Shown: piece after piece, positions 33,347-51,870 of the stretch
Layout of the letters: each line of letters begins with the position of its first letter
Position numbering within the stretch: position 1 is the stretch's first letter
Assembly (NCBI RefSeq): GCF_963678975.1
Contig: NC_089274.1
Coordinates: 23,831,133 to 23,895,132, forward strand
Direction of reading: 5' to 3'
Origin: Dysidea avara
Lineage: Eukaryota; Porifera; Demospongiae; Dictyoceratida; Dysideidae
Length of the DNA stretch: 64,000 bases
Position numbers and translations under genes: made by a program
The notes under the pieces: generated by a model
The model's database searches: none
What the model was told of the DNA's origin: nothing
The model's input: the letters and a program-made list of their open reading frames with translations, nothing else

Positions 33347-34411
33347 ATGACTGAAGAAAACTCACTTCAGGCGAGTATGGAAGATGAAATGGAAGGAGAT
33401 ATATCACCGCGTCATAAAAGAGGCCGTCCAAACGATTCTCCTGATCCTAAGGACCAGTTGTTGAGTAAGGATGTAGATATTTGTGGACATTGCCGCAAAA
33501 AATGCTCGCCTTCTAGCGAAGCATTACAATGTGATTCGTGTTCTGTGTGGGTTCATGCCAATTGTGAAGGTTTTACTAAAAAGCAGTATGGATCAATTAA
33601 CCAGCTGACCAAGTCGATAGAGAATGTAATGTTTTATTGCCGGCTAAATAACTGTGTCACTTGCTCACAACAGTTCATTTTTAATAATGTCGAAGCGATC
33701 CTTGCCTCTGGAAGTAATGGAGATACTTTGCAATCCTTAGTGAAAGAACAAGACGAAATTCGCAGTGCTCTATCTCAGCTGTCATCTAAGGTGAATGATC
33801 TTTGCTCTATGAATCAAAATCTTGGAAGTGAGATCAAGGCAACTGCAGAATCAATTAACCGAGCTCCAGCAACTCCTAACATGGCTAATTCACCACCTGT
33901 AATGGCAATGAACCCCAGTGCAATTGTTGACAAATATCTTGACCGTGAAAGGAGGAGAGTTAATCTCATCGTGTATAATCTTGAGGAACCAACAGTGCAG
34001 TCAGTTGCTGAGAGATCTAAGTTGGACTACGAAAAGCTTGCTCACCTATTTCAATCTGAATTTCACATTGGGGATGTTGAGGTAACTAAGTGTATTAGAT
34101 TAGGCAAATTAAGCCAGACCAGAGTTAGACCTGTGCTGATTACAGTTCCCAGTGTCAATGCTAGAAGCGCTATTTTAAGGAATGCTAGTTCTCTTCGCAA
34201 ATCTGAGAATTTTAAAAATGTTTACATTTCACCAGATATGATTGTTAAAGAACGTGAGGAGGCTAAGCAATTGAGAGCAGAATTGCTAAGACGTAGATCT
34301 CAGGGAGAACGTAACCTTGTGATTCGACGAGGCAAGATTATTACAAACATCCGTAATCCACCACCAGCTTCAAACACCAATAATCCACCACCTAATTCCA
34401 CATCTAATTGA
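33347..34411 (+). CDS. LINE ORF1 protein with PHD-like finger and RRM-like domain
   Basis: The chosen start is the ATG at 33347 (context AACCATGA); translation from upstream would need a non-ATG codon. The 354-residue product has a PHD-like finger at about residues 45-105 (CGHCRKKC, CDSCSVWVHANCEGF, CRLNNC). A coiled-coil-like middle follows, then an RRM-like nucleic-acid-binding domain at about 205-320 (RRRVNLIVYNLEEPT, CIRLGK, VYISPDM), and a Pro/Asn-rich tail. It would package and chaperone the LINE RNA. It has the same domain order as the ORF at 6009-6941 but a clearly different sequence, so two LINE lineages share this design. Confidence 0.8.
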   Translation: MTEENSLQASMEDEMEGDISPRHKRGRPNDSPDPKDQLLSKDVDICGHCRKKCSPSSEALQCDSCSVWVHANCEGFTKKQYGSINQLTKSIENVMFYCRLNNCVTCSQQFIFNNVEAILASGSNGDTLQSLVKEQDEIRSALSQLSSKVNDLCSMNQNLGSEIKATAESINRAPATPNMANSPPVMAMNPSAIVDKYLDRERRRVNLIVYNLEEPTVQSVAERSKLDYEKLAHLFQSEFHIGDVEVTKCIRLGKLSQTRVRPVLITVPSVNARSAILRNASSLRKSENFKNVYISPDMIVKEREEAKQLRAELLRRRSQGERNLVIRRGKIITNIRNPPPASNTNNPPPNSTSN

Positions 34412-34450
34412 CTAGACTCTCTCAAGACAGGTACTGGTAAGAAGTTAACT

Positions 34451-35572
34451 GTGTTTTATACAAATGCTGACCAAGCATTAAATAAGAAAGATGACCTTTT
34501 AGTGATGATAAGTGTTGAGAAACCTGATATTATAATTCTTACTGAGGTGATTCCAAAAGCACAATCTAATTCTATACCCTTGTCTCAGTTGGCAATTCCT
34601 GGATACAATTTTTATGTAAATTTTGACTATAATGCATCTGACTTAGGTAAATCAGGTAAAAGAGGTATCATAGTGTATTTTTCTATTGCTTTTAGTACTA
34701 AACAGATTATATTTTCGAACAGTCTATTTGAGGAATATCTTTTGGCAGAGCTTATTTTACCCGATAACATTTCCCTTACTCTTGGGGGTATATACAGAAG
34801 TCCTAATGCTAGTAAAGCTGAAAGTACCAAATTGCTTAGTGACTTTATTCAGAAAGTGTGTGATAGACAGCCATCACATCTGTTATTAGTGGGAGACTTT
34901 AATTATAATGATATCAGTTGCGAGACATTAACTGTTAATGATTCAAGCTCTGCTCCCCAGTCTTCTGAGGAGTTCCTAGAAGTATTATCTACTTGTGCAT
35001 TATGTCAGCATGTCTCTGAGCCCACTAGTTTCAAACATGGAGTGTCACCATCATTGTTGGACTTGGTAATAACTAATGAAGAAGGTATGATTTCCAATTT
35101 GAATTATCTACCCCCTTTAGGCAAAAGTGACCATTTATGTTTACAGTTTAGCTTTAATTTAGTAACACCTGATGCAAACTTGGATTATATTAAATGTAAT
35201 CTTAATGCTGGTGATTATGACATGCTTCGGTCTGAAGTAACAAATATTAATTGTGAAGATATGATGAATATGACAATGGATGCAGCTTGGCAGTACTTTT
35301 TTACTAAATTTGATGTAGCTATTAAACGTTCTGTTCCACTAACTAGTTCTAAGCCTAAATTTAAGAATGTTTACACAAATAAAGATGTTATACGATTAAG
35401 TAAAAAGAAAAGGTCACTTTGGAATGAGTATTGTACTCTCAGCACTTTGGATTACAATAGATTTGCTAAAGTACGTAATGATCTTCGTAGTTTGACTCGA
35501 AGGCTGAAGTCTGATTATGAAGAAAACCTTGTTTCAAACATCAAAACAAATCCAAAAGTATTTTGGAAATAA
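34451..35572 (+). CDS. LINE ORF2, apurinic-type endonuclease part
   Basis: This frame opens after a stop at 34445-34447 with no early ATG. It encodes an exonuclease-endonuclease-phosphatase domain: FYTNADQALNKKDDL, PDIIILTEV, GGIYRSPNA, LLLVGDFNYNDI and the closing GKSDHLCL. This enzyme nicks target DNA to start reverse transcription. The reading ends at 35572 in NPKVFWK, where the element continues in another frame, indicating a frameshift mutation near 35570. Translation is probably coupled to ORF1, whose stop lies 40 bp upstream. Confidence 0.8.
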   Translation: MFYTNADQALNKKDDLLVMISVEKPDIIILTEVIPKAQSNSIPLSQLAIPGYNFYVNFDYNASDLGKSGKRGIIVYFSIAFSTKQIIFSNSLFEEYLLAELILPDNISLTLGGIYRSPNASKAESTKLLSDFIQKVCDRQPSHLLLVGDFNYNDISCETLTVNDSSSAPQSSEEFLEVLSTCALCQHVSEPTSFKHGVSPSLLDLVITNEEGMISNLNYLPPLGKSDHLCLQFSFNLVTPDANLDYIKCNLNAGDYDMLRSEVTNINCEDMMNMTMDAAWQYFFTKFDVAIKRSVPLTSSKPKFKNVYTNKDVIRLSKKKRSLWNEYCTLSTLDYNRFAKVRNDLRSLTRRLKSDYEENLVSNIKTNPKVFWK

Positions 35573-37263
35573 TTTATGTCAATTCTAAAATGAAGACTAG
35601 ATTACCTGTGGATACTTTAAGGACTAGTGATAATGGAGAAGCTGTTTCAAATCTAGATAAAGCTAATGTTCTTAATGAGTATTTTGCAAGTGTTTTTACC
35701 CAGGAAGAGTTAAGAAATATGCCTTCTTTACCTGATGTATTTAATGATGTACCAATGGCTGATATTCAGATCTCTGATGACGATATTTATGACAAGCTAT
35801 GTCACTTAGATGCTAATAAATCACCCGGTCCAGATGGTTGGCATCCCCGGTTTTTCAAAGAAGCAGCTCTTGAATTGTCAAAACCTTTAGCGGTATTGTT
35901 TCAGAAATCCTTGGACACAGGTATAGTTTCTAATGATTGGAAACTAGCAGACGTGGCTCCAGTGTTTAAGAAGGGTGACCGTAAACTCCCATCTAATTAC
36001 AGACCGATTAGTTTGACTCCACTGATTTGCAAGGTATTGGAATCAGTGATCAGAGATAAAATGTTTGACTATCTATTTAGGAATAATCTATTAGCTAATG
36101 AACAGCATGGTTTTATGCCAAGACGCTCCTGTGTTACACAACTTTTAACTGCACTACATTACTGGACTGAATCTCTTGAGAAAGGCGTCCCTGTTGATGT
36201 ACTGTATTTGGACTTCAGTAAGGCCTTTGACTCTGTCCCACATGAAAGATTACTTTTAAAACTTGAAGCTTATGGCATACAGGGCAAAGTTCTGCAGTAG
36301 ATTAGATCTTTTCTCTCTCAAAGGAAACAGGCTGTTGTGATTAATGGTGTTAAATCACCTACAAGTAATGTGATCAGTGGTGTGCCTCAAGGATCTGTGA
36401 TTGGCCCTCTTTTGTTTTCAATTTATGTCAATGATCTTCCCAGTGTAGTATCATCCCAAGTGTTGTTGTTTGCTGATGATGTTAAGTTGTTTTGCCCAAT
36501 TGTAAACCAGCAGAGTAACTTTCAATTGGAACAAGATCTCTTATTACTAAAAGAGTGGTCAATGAAGTGGTTGCTGAATTTCAACATTGTTAAGACATTT
36601 GTTATGCATCTGGGTAACTCTAACCCATGTCATACATATTATATGGATGGACAACCCCTACAGGTAGTATCAGAACATCAAGACTTAGGAATAATAGTGG
36701 ATTCTAGCTTAAAGTTCCATAGCCAAGCAACTTCTGCTATAAGTAAAGCCAGTCGTGTATTGGGATTAATCAAAAAATCATTTAACACTCTAAATAGGAA
36801 GACCCTTCCAATACTCTACAAGGCTCTGGTAAGACCTCACCTTGAATATGCTAATGTTGTATGGGGACCCAATTATATTGGAGATTGTGACAGGATGGAG
36901 AGAGTGCAAAGAAGAGCCACTAAATGTGTTCAGGATCTGTCCAGTTTGGAGTATGATGAACGTCTGGTTACCCTCAAGCTTCCTACATTGTCATATCGAA
37001 GGCATCGTGCTGACATGATTATGCTATATAATATCTTACAAGGGAATGTTAATCTTCAACCTGAATTATTTTTCCACCTGAATTTGTCAAGTGCCACAAG
37101 GGGACATGACTTCAAACTTTTTAAACCTCATGCCCAAAAGAATGTTCGAAGTAAATTCTTTTCAGTAAGAACCATCAATTCATGGAATAATTTACCCAAT
37201 TATGTAGTGTCGTCTAATTCTACTGACAACTTTAAAATTTTGATTTATAACTTTTATTCTTAA
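35563..37263 (+). CDS. LINE ORF2, reverse transcriptase part, broken by one stop
   Basis: One frame runs from 35563 to 37263 apart from a TAG at 36298-36300. Reverse transcriptase motifs are in order: SPGPDGWHPRFFKE, YRPISLTPLICKV, VLYLDFSKAFDSVPH (motif A), GVPQGSVIGPLLFSIYVNDL (motif B), LLFADDVKLF (motif C). The CR1/Jockey-type C terminus follows (LVRPHLEYANVVWGP, RVQRRATK, FFSVRTINSWNNLP). The catalytic Asp residues are all present. The stop separates motif A from motif B, so the enzyme is inactive unless the stop is read through. Confidence 0.85.
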
Positions 37264-37336
37264 TGTAATTGTTTATTGTAATGAGCAGGACTCACAGGCA
37301 TAATGCCTTTTTCTCTGTATTTAATAATAATAATAA

Positions 37337-38600
37337 AAAAGACTAAGGAACATACTTAAACTTGAGGAGAGAATTCTGTAGTTTATTGTGTGTAAGTAAA
37401 AAGGTGTGTTATAGAGATGTATTTAAAACTGGCTGTAAATTATTACTTTTCAGTGTATTGTATTGTAGATACACTAACTTGTGTTTTACCGCAGTTTTTT
37501 TATAAGTATCATTTTCTAAGGTTTGACAGTAGTTGTTAATTAAAAGTACAAAATAATAAAATTTTAGTTATTAATGATAATAACCACCCGCCCTCACTGG
37601 TTGATTGGTTTCATGGTGACAGGAAACAAGGAATCTTATTATGTTGGCCTAAGCGAATACTGGCGGAGTATCATTTTCGCATTGTACCTCCACAAAGTCA
37701 CAGACAGTTGCTGGAGAAACATAATTAATTAGCAGGTGCATGCACGGCAGACTGGAGGTGGACCGTTTATGTTCAGCCCGGACCATTTATGCAGTGGCAT
37801 GGGTGGTCCAGGGGAACCATTTGTGACAGCATAAATGGTCCACCCGGACCATTGGTGCGTTGACAGTCCCCACCCCCATTGTAGGGGATTTGACAACACC
37901 TCAAGGATGACTAAGCGCATGTTTCATGCATGCGACTAGTAATAAACCTGCCCTGTAGCTAGTAAAAATATAGCAAGTGCAATTTTATTGTTTAGAAATG
38001 CAACTACCGAGAATTAGTCAGTGAATTGGACAACTGTCAATTGCCCCAGGGGTGGGGACAAGAAGCAATGTCAAATCCCCACCTGGGATGTGGGGATGCC
38101 CGGGGGTGGGGCATGAAATTGACAAGTGCATTATTCATTTATATATGACAGTATTTATTGCTCCCAGGCTTGGCTGTAGAAAGTATAATTAAATTGTCGT
38201 ATTGATTCTATCGATCAATTTGTACACTAACATTGTCATACCTGTTCATTCATTATTTATGACATAATCTTGACCGCATTTTGTAATAGTACTTGGTTGT
38301 ATAATTATTTATTTATAATCTACAAAACTCAGAATTGAGTATGACGTACATGTAAAAATTAAAAACAAGTGAATTACTAAGTACCAATAGTAACACTAGT
38401 TTCAGCAGCACCACTAGTACCAGCAGTACCATCCTGGGCTTGGCTAGCTACACATACTGATGTATTGTGTACTTATTTATAAATATATTTCACTCTATAT
38501 TTCGTGACTTATATGAAGAACTAAATAATTCTGCCTATGTAACAGAATTACATCCAAGATAAAACTTTCAGTATGCATGTGATGTGTTATGATCCGCTCA
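37337..38600. other. Non-coding stretch with GC-richer repeats
   Basis: No gene was seen. At 37765-37860 GGACCATTT/AAATGGTCC words recur in both orientations, and CCCCACCCCC/GGGGTGGGG blocks occur at about 37868 and 38045-38110, suggesting a decayed element. Confidence 0.4.
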
Positions 38601-39290
38601 CATAATGACTTACAACAGGATCTTAACACTTAGGAACAATGGGCAGCTGACTGGAAAATGTTGTTCATCTTACAAAAATGTGAATTTTTAGACAAGAAAC
38701 ACCCAATATTAACTCAATATACACTGCAAGGTAAAACTATAAAGGAAGTAACATATGCTAAGTATTTAAGGTGCTACTATATATCCTGATCTGAGCACAT
38801 TAAACAAAATAAAAAAGGCCATTATAGTATATCAAATAATTCTTGCAACGTAACTTGAACAAGTGTCCTCTCCAAATCAAAAGTAACTGTTACAAAGCTC
38901 TGATTAAACCTATCTTAGAATACTCAGCCACAGTCTGGTCGCCCCCACATGCACCAAGAGATATCGAAAACATTCAAAGATGAGCAGCACAGTTTGAATC
39001 TAACAACTATTCTAGAAATTCCAGCATCACTGAAATGCTGTCTAAGCCCAAAGTTATATCTCACCAAATTGATATAAATGCTGATGATTTTAACCCTAAC
39101 ATTTATCACACCAGAGGCCATGACAAAAGATTTTTAACCCTGATGACTAGAATTGACTGTTATAAATTTTACTTTTTTCCCTCTGCAATTAACATTTGGA
39201 ATTCCTTACCCCAACACGTGATTGATTTAACAGAGATTGACCAATTCAAGTACAGCCTAGCTGGACTAGTAGCTGCAGTGTTTAATAATT
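38600..39290 (+). pseudogene. Decayed LINE reverse transcriptase C terminus
   Basis: Discontinuous frames read ADWKMLFILQKCEFL, TIKEVTYAKYL, then RIDCYKFYFFPSAINIWNSL. These match the end of CR1/Jockey-type ORF2 proteins, and closely resemble the order at 48720-49370 on the other strand. Several stops and shifts break it. It is old and non-functional. Confidence 0.65.
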
Positions 39291-40195
39291 TATTGATGTG
39301 TATAGTCTCGTATAGTAAATGTGACCAGATTTGCGAAAAGGTACCTTTTTCACACATTTTACATACCAGCAAACAAAATGATGTAACATTTGATTCCTTA
39401 CATTGATTAACTTGCACTTAGTATCAAATTGCAGCCAGATACCATAGCTACACTCATAAAAAATGTCAGGCAATGGTATGGTATGATTAAATTGTTATGA
39501 TGCTTCAAAGTTCAAAAAATGGGTCACATTTTGTGTGTGAAAAAGGTACCTTTTTGCAAATCCGGTCACAAATACTGTATAATTAAATTTTTCTTTGTCT
39601 GTTTTGTAATTGACGGTAGTAATTGCACCCCTTTTTGTGCATTGTATACTATTTTTGAGGTCTGCACATCAATAATACTGTAATGATAATAACTTTTACA
39701 GCTCCTGGAATACATGCCAATGACCATTTTGTGAGAACAGAGCATAGCAACCGAGATAACAATGCAACTAATGTATATGATACGGCTTCCTTCTGTTATT
39801 AATATAGTATCTATGGACTAAGATTAACTAATAACTATATGAATACAATCAAGTCACATGCCTATCACCTATACATTATGTAAATCATGATCACATAAGT
39901 ACTTAACGTTACTCTACATGCGGTGTTGTGTTTGAGTTCTGTGGTTAGCTATGGCCTACAAGATGACAGTGTATATGCTACTTTGGCAAGGTATTAATGC
40001 ACAACAGACATTGTTTCAGTTTGCAATTGAATGAGTATTAAGCCATGCATAGTTGAAAATACATGTACTACACTGCAGCTATGCTTCAATAAAGCTAGGG
40101 TTTATGCTTACCTTTTTGCCACTAAATTTTGATACATTGGAATCAGTACTGTATAACTTATAGGGAAGGTGACAGAATTAATCAAATGTTGATTG

Positions 40196-40486
40196 CAGGG
40201 GCGTAGCCAGGGGGGGTTCAAAGGGTTCAGACGAACCCCCTTTTCAGAGTTAAGTTTTTTAAATCGTGATACTGGTTAACTAGAACTGAATTAACTTACA
40301 CAAATCCACTGAAATGGGTAGCTACAGGTCTTCAGACAGAGGAATTCAAGTACCTCTACTCGCTATTGCGAATGAATTTATAAGAATACACATGTTTACA
40401 CGTGTACACGTGTTTACATGTGCACACCTACGAAATTCTATACTTAGGGCAGAACCCCCCTTTTGGAAATCCTGCCTACGCCCCTG
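40196..40486. mobile_element. hAT-like MITE, 5-bp TSD GATTG
   Basis: Ends CAGGGGCGTAGCCAGG and CCTGCCTACGCCCCTG are inverted, flanked by GATTG at 40191-40195 and 40487-40491. Just inside, GAACCCCC runs are mirrored. It carries no gene. Confidence 0.8.
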
Positions 40487-40744
40487 GATTGGTGATTGAA
40501 TCAGCTGGAACTTCAGCAATCTTCAGCATAAATATCATCAAAAGCAGTAAGGCTAAATCTATCTTCACTTTTAGCTGTCATATGCAATTGTGCAACTACC
40601 GTTACTTAACATTTAGGATATGATGCTCTCCAATGTTATCATCAACTACACTGGACATGACCGCTATATATACTGCTCAAGTTTGTCAATTGCAAATAAA
40701 ACATGCACATGCATTTTCACTAATGATATTTGCAACTTCTTGGG

Positions 40745-41403
40745 GGGGTAGTGCTGAAAGCCGGAATGGAATGGAACGGAACCAATTAGGGCGCGCACCA
40801 AGTAGAAAAATCGTTTGAGACCGATTTTGCATCGTTTCCACTGCCACACAGTGACTAGAATTGTGCTAGATTCATTTCTTTCTACTTATATGCAAGCTAG
40901 AAATCGCGCTCTCGAAGTTTCTATTTAATGCCCGCTACGTGGCATGTTGTGCTCTTACCAATCCATCAAATTCTGTTAAATCCTGATGTAGAATTGCTTC
41001 CTTATCATTGTAAAAGGTAAACCACTGTAGTATTTTCATGTTATAGTCGTGTCCAACTCTTTAGTAACAGCGAGGATGGTTTTCTGAAGTCTGCCAGCAT
41101 GGGCAATAATTTACGAGAGTTAACCACAGTGCATGTTAGTGGCTGTGAATCATATGCTGATAGTGCTTAATAGTTTAGCAGGTTAAATGATAGTTTTTTC
41201 AGCGTAGGTAATTGCAAAACGCTTTCGTGCAGTGGGTATTAAATAGAAACTTCGAGCGAGCGATTTCTAGCATGCCTACAAGCAGAAGAAAACTAACTTT
41301 AGCACAATTCTAGTCACTACGTAATGGTAAGAAACGGTGTACAATCTGCAAAAACGATTCATTAACTTGGCGCGCGCCCCGTTCCGGCTTTTAGCACTAC
41401 CCC
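40745..41403. mobile_element. DNA element with long inverted repeats, 8-bp TSD TTCTTGGG
   Basis: The ends read GGGGTAGTGCTGAAAGCCGG and its near complement; the inverted arms extend for about 200 bp (GAAGTTTCTATTTAAT and ATTAAATAGAAACTTCGAGC near the middle). TTCTTGGG flanks both sides (40737-40744, 41404-41411). No gene. The long arms and 8-9 bp duplication could indicate a Mutator-like or hAT-like origin. Confidence 0.75.
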
Positions 41404-42330
41404 TTCTTGGGAGTATCTTCATATGCAGAAGTCAGCACTGAATTACAAGAGCTGTTAAATGTGTGGTTGAAACACCACCTCCCATGTGCAGTTAGCTATG
41501 CACACACGCATGCGACAGAATCCACTAGATTGTGAAACAATTGCAGTGCCATTTTTAATTATAGCCATGCAGTGCTGACAAGACATGATAAAATGCCTGA
41601 CAATATTTGCAACACATAGCCATAAAGAATGTCAAAAACTTCACTATGTACATATCAGATATACTGATATAGTGTACCCTCCCCATTATATTACTCTTGT
41701 GTACATGAACTACCATAATATTATTGAGTTCCATGATGGTTGGCACTAGGTATCTCTACAATGAAACTCTGTTTGCAATCATGAATACCTCATGTGACAT
41801 GTACATATAGTATATGCATGGCACTCATGATAAGTAGATAGGTGGCACTCATGAATGCAGACAGAGTTTTATTGATATAGTACATAACACATGCGTGGTA
41901 CAAGGGTAGCTACAATTATTTAGAATTGTTAGATGTTATATATACACATTAAAATATTAGTCTTAATTGTGTATACATGAATTATGTATATGTAGTTAAA
42001 ACTACTAGCCACAATCTATACATGAGGCTTTCACATTCAGTAACTTTCTAAAACAATGTAAATGATATACCATGAATGAAAACTTCTATACACGTACAAA
42101 TTCAGTTCTTTTGTTGCCAACTAAATAGACCACTTTATTTAAAGGCATGAGGAATTTAATGGCTTCTGGTAAAGTGGTCTATTAATAACTTCTTAAAAAT
42201 TCCCATTTAAAGAAAATTTGCACTCATGAAATGTATAATTAACAGTAAAGTTAATTAAAAACTAAACAGCTATATAATAGCAGCTATAAGCACTGATTAT
42301 AATCAAATAACTATACTTGATGTATACAAA

Positions 42331-48681
<6,351 letters not shown>

Positions 48682-48719
48682 TTTATTTATTTGTGTGTGC
48701 TGTGCAGAAATCAATGTGA

Positions 48720-49163
48720 TTATAATGCACAGGTGTGATTGTGATAATTATCTAAGAGGGTACAAAACTGATCGTGTGTGGGGGAGTTGACTATATGAGG
48801 GGGGATTGAGTTCCACAGTTTGATTGTCGAGGGGAAAAAGGAAAATTTAAAACTATCAATTCTGGTATCTAGTTGGTTGAAGTAGCCATTTCTCAAGAAG
48901 GGTGGAATAGGAATCAAACAATCATTTGGAATACACACCAGGTTAGTGATTTTATACATCATCTGTAATTTGGTTCTGTTCCTCCTGCTTTTTAGGGTAG
49001 GTAAGTTAAGATTTTCTAACATTAATGAAACACTTGAGAAACTAGAGTAGTCCTTGTAACATAACCTTGCTGCCGATCGTTGAACCGCTTCTAGAAGATT
49101 TGTGTTGGTAGATGTGTGGGGGTCCCATACAGGAGAAGCATACTCTATTACCGGTCTCACCAT
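48720..49163 (-). pseudogene. LINE reverse transcriptase, C-terminal piece
   Basis: This open stretch gives the conserved end of CR1/Jockey-type ORF2 (VRPVIEYASPVWDP, QRSAARLCYKDYS, RRNRTKLQMMYKI) up to its natural stop at 48720. It belongs to the LINE at 48682-51121 and is cut off from its catalytic part by an insertion. Confidence 0.8.
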
Positions 49164-49365
49164 AGCTTTATAACAGTTAAGTTTGGTATTAACAGGACAG
49201 TGGTATAAGTTGCGATGTAAGAAGGCGTTGACTTTGGTGGCTTTGCTTGCTATCTGCTTTATATGTTCATTCCAAGAAAGGGTCTGGTCAAAAATTACTC
49301 CGAGATATTTGGCATGGGTGACTTCCTTTATTGAGTGGTTGTCAATATAATAGATGCTAGGTATG

Positions 49366-50544
49366 CAGGGGCGGATCTAGGATTTATAAAAGGGGGGGGG
49401 CTAACTCAAGGTACTTATCTCTTGGGTAGAGCATGCTGGAACTAGGGGGGTCTGGGGGCATGCCCCCCCCCCCCCCCCCCCCCCAGGAAAATTTTGAAAT
49501 ATATATCCTAAAACACTGCAATTTGGGGACATTTCCACATAAAATTCATAATATTTTCTGCCTATAGATATTTTATATACTGCATTTAGATTATAGGTAT
49601 GGCTCTCTGAAGCATTTTGTTAATGGAAAAGTTTGGGTAGGTACAGACAATCAAGTACATGATGCACCCCTCTCACAATTGCACAATACTGAATAGGTGC
49701 ATGTTAGAATAATAATGTTGAAAGTGGAAAATTTTGAAATTTGAACAATACAAGATTGAATCTGAGAGCATTTTCAATGGAAATTGTGTACCTGAATTGA
49801 GTATTACCATACATCAGGGGCGGTGGAGCAGGCCAAAGAGTGAGGGGGCCAGGCCAGCTGTAAGTTAAAGGCCAAAAAAAAAAAAAAAAAAAAAAAAAAG
49901 GTCACAGCCTGCTGACAATAGCTGCTCTCCACCAATTATATCTCCATATTTATAACTACACATACGTAGCTAAGTAGTTTGCTACACTGCTTCTCTGAAT
50001 ACTGTGACTGCTCTATTAGAGTATCCAGATCCTGACTGTTCTATTAGAGTATCTCGATCTTTTCTTGCAAACAGTGTCCCAAAAAAGTGGGGGGGCCCTG
50101 GCCCCCCCGTCTCCACCGCCTATGCCACACATATTAACTACACAGGTAGATAAATGAAGCCCTTTAAACAGACCAATACACTTTATTGTATGTATAGGTG
50201 CAGACAGATTTGGAAAAATTCCATAACAGAATCAACACCATGATGTTTCCAGTGAATGTTCTATTAGAGTAGTTAGCTGACTGCTCTATTAGAGTATCTC
50301 GATCTTGTACACCTCCAATGCTGATCGGGTCCTTGTTGCATAAAATTTAGCATAAATCCACTGATAATACCTTGGAAAGATGTTTATAAGGTGGTTTTAT
50401 GAGTATTTGTATTATTAGTGATCATATAATTATGCTAAGACAAAATTTCATTATAATACTCAGCATATTGATCAAGTAAAGCCTAAATATGAAGGGGGGG
50501 GGGGCTTCAGCCCCCAAAGCCCCCCCCCCCTGGATCCGCCCCTG
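49366..50544. mobile_element. hAT-like element inside a LINE, 5-bp TSD GTATG
   Basis: Ends CAGGGGCGGATCTAGG and CTGGATCCGCCCCTG are inverted, flanked by GTATG (49361-49365, 50545-50549). The flanks rejoin the LINE reading frame exactly. The interior matches the element at 10357-11229 in reverse orientation, and itself holds a nested MITE (49815-50124). CTCTATTAGAG motifs occur at about 50272-50305. Confidence 0.85.
49815..50124. mobile_element. Nested hAT-like MITE, 8-bp TSD
   Basis: Ends CAGGGGCGGTGGAGCAGG and TCTCCACCGCCTATG are inverted, flanked by CCATACAT (49807-49814) and CCACACAT (50125-50132). The empty site is seen in the related element near 10755. It contains poly(A) followed by GGTCACAGCC (49875-49910) and two CTCTATTAGAG-type motifs (50010-50050). 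Confidence 0.85.
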
Positions 50545-51521
50545 GTATGATGTTCTTTTTGTTAGAAATCCTTAAAAATTCGCACTTCTTAGGATTAAAT
50601 ATCATCTGCCATTTGTGTGACCATTGTGTGAGAAAATCAAGATCTCTCTGTAATACATAACAGTCTTCTATGGAATGTATGTTACGGTAAAGAATAACAT
50701 CATCAGCATATAGTCTGATCTTGCTTTGTACTTGTAAAGGGATGTCATTAATAAATAAGAGAAATAACAAGGGGGCTAAAACAGTGCCCTGTGGAACACC
50801 AGAAAGAACATCAGATGAAGAGCTTTGTTTATTATCAAGGATTACTCTTTGTGAACGGTTACTAAGAAAATTCTTAATCCATGTAAGTAGAGTGCCTCTG
50901 ATACCGTAGTGATGTAACTTGTAAAATAGTCAGGAATGGGGAACTTTGTCGAAAGCTTTGCAAAAATCCAACAGTAATACGTCACATTGTCCTCTTTCAT
51001 TCAGACACTGGGCAAAGTCATGTGTTGTTGTAATCAGTTGAGTTACACAGCTCCTATGCTGTCGAAATCCATGCTGTTGCTCTGTTAAAACTTGATGGCA
51101 GTCTAAATCTTCGCTCTACTAGCAGTCTGCATTTTTTTTGCTGCATATTTCCGGCATATAAAAAAGCAATATATATATATATACACATGATGTTACAGTG
51201 CATAAAGAATTTATGTCTAGTGTAACTGACTCGGAAGAGGATTATTTACACTGATGGTAGTGAAGTAGCCTGCGTGGCTTCTGATCTGATCGAGGGCTGG
51301 CTGCAGTAGCTGCTGCTTTAGATGAACTAGCAGGTGGCTCTACTTCCCTCTGATGCCAGTGTAGATAGTTTCACTCATGCTGTAGATATATAAAGTCTTA
51401 ATAAATAAATAAAAATCAAATGCCTGCCGAAAGCCACCTGCAACAATAAATAACAACAACCAAGTGTATAATTATCACAACGATTCACACACTGTACTGC
51501 ACTACACAGACATATATTATA

Positions 51522-51870
51522 TCAAGAGTTCACACGATATAAAAAGAGAAGAGAGTGTCCTACTTCACTAGTATAGCCTGTACAAACGCATAATTATTAT
51601 GCCAGTAGCTAGCTGTAAAACTTTGAATTCTACTACATATCATGTCAGCACATAAAGTGTTAAGGACGACAATGCCATCAGTGAACTGCTTATTGAAGCC
51701 ATAACTAAAATGGTCATTGAAACTTAATGCCTTAAGTAGAGACCCGACCAACTAATATATAACACATTGAATGTCACTATAAGTATTGCATCATAACTTC
51801 ATTGTACGCCTCTGTACAAGCCATACTGCAGTAGGACACTCTTCTCTCTTTTTATAATATCAACTCTTGA
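51522..51870. mobile_element. MITE with TCAAGAGTT ends
   Basis: TCAAGAGTT and AACTCTTGA form inverted ends. AAGAGAGTGTCCTAC at the left is mirrored by GTAGGACACTCTTCTCTC at the right. The ends and subterminal sequence relate it to the 52811-53270 element. No clear target-site duplication. Confidence 0.6.

Larger units (their letters stand above)
33300..37336 (+). mobile_element. CR1/L2-like LINE, nearly full length
   Basis: ORF1 is followed 40 bp later by endonuclease and reverse transcriptase reading frames and a 3' end with a (TAA)n tail at 37320-37336. The 5' boundary is not certain. ORF2 is broken by one frameshift near 35570 and one in-frame TAG at 36298-36300, so this copy is probably inactive but fairly young. 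Confidence 0.85.
48682..51121 (-). mobile_element. 5'-truncated CR1/Jockey-like LINE, split by nested elements
   Basis: On the minus strand, 51121-50550 encodes reverse transcriptase from LTEQQHGF through DVLLLDFCKAFDKVPH, GVPQGTVLAPLLFLLFINDI and RLYADDVILY. 49365-48720 then encodes the rest (HAKYLGVIF, MVRPVIEYASPVW, RIDSFKFSFFPSTIKLWNS). At least one stop follows motif A. The 3' tail AAATAAATAAA ends at 48682, next to the CARD exon's ATG. It was interrupted later by the 49366-50544 element. Confidence 0.8.
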
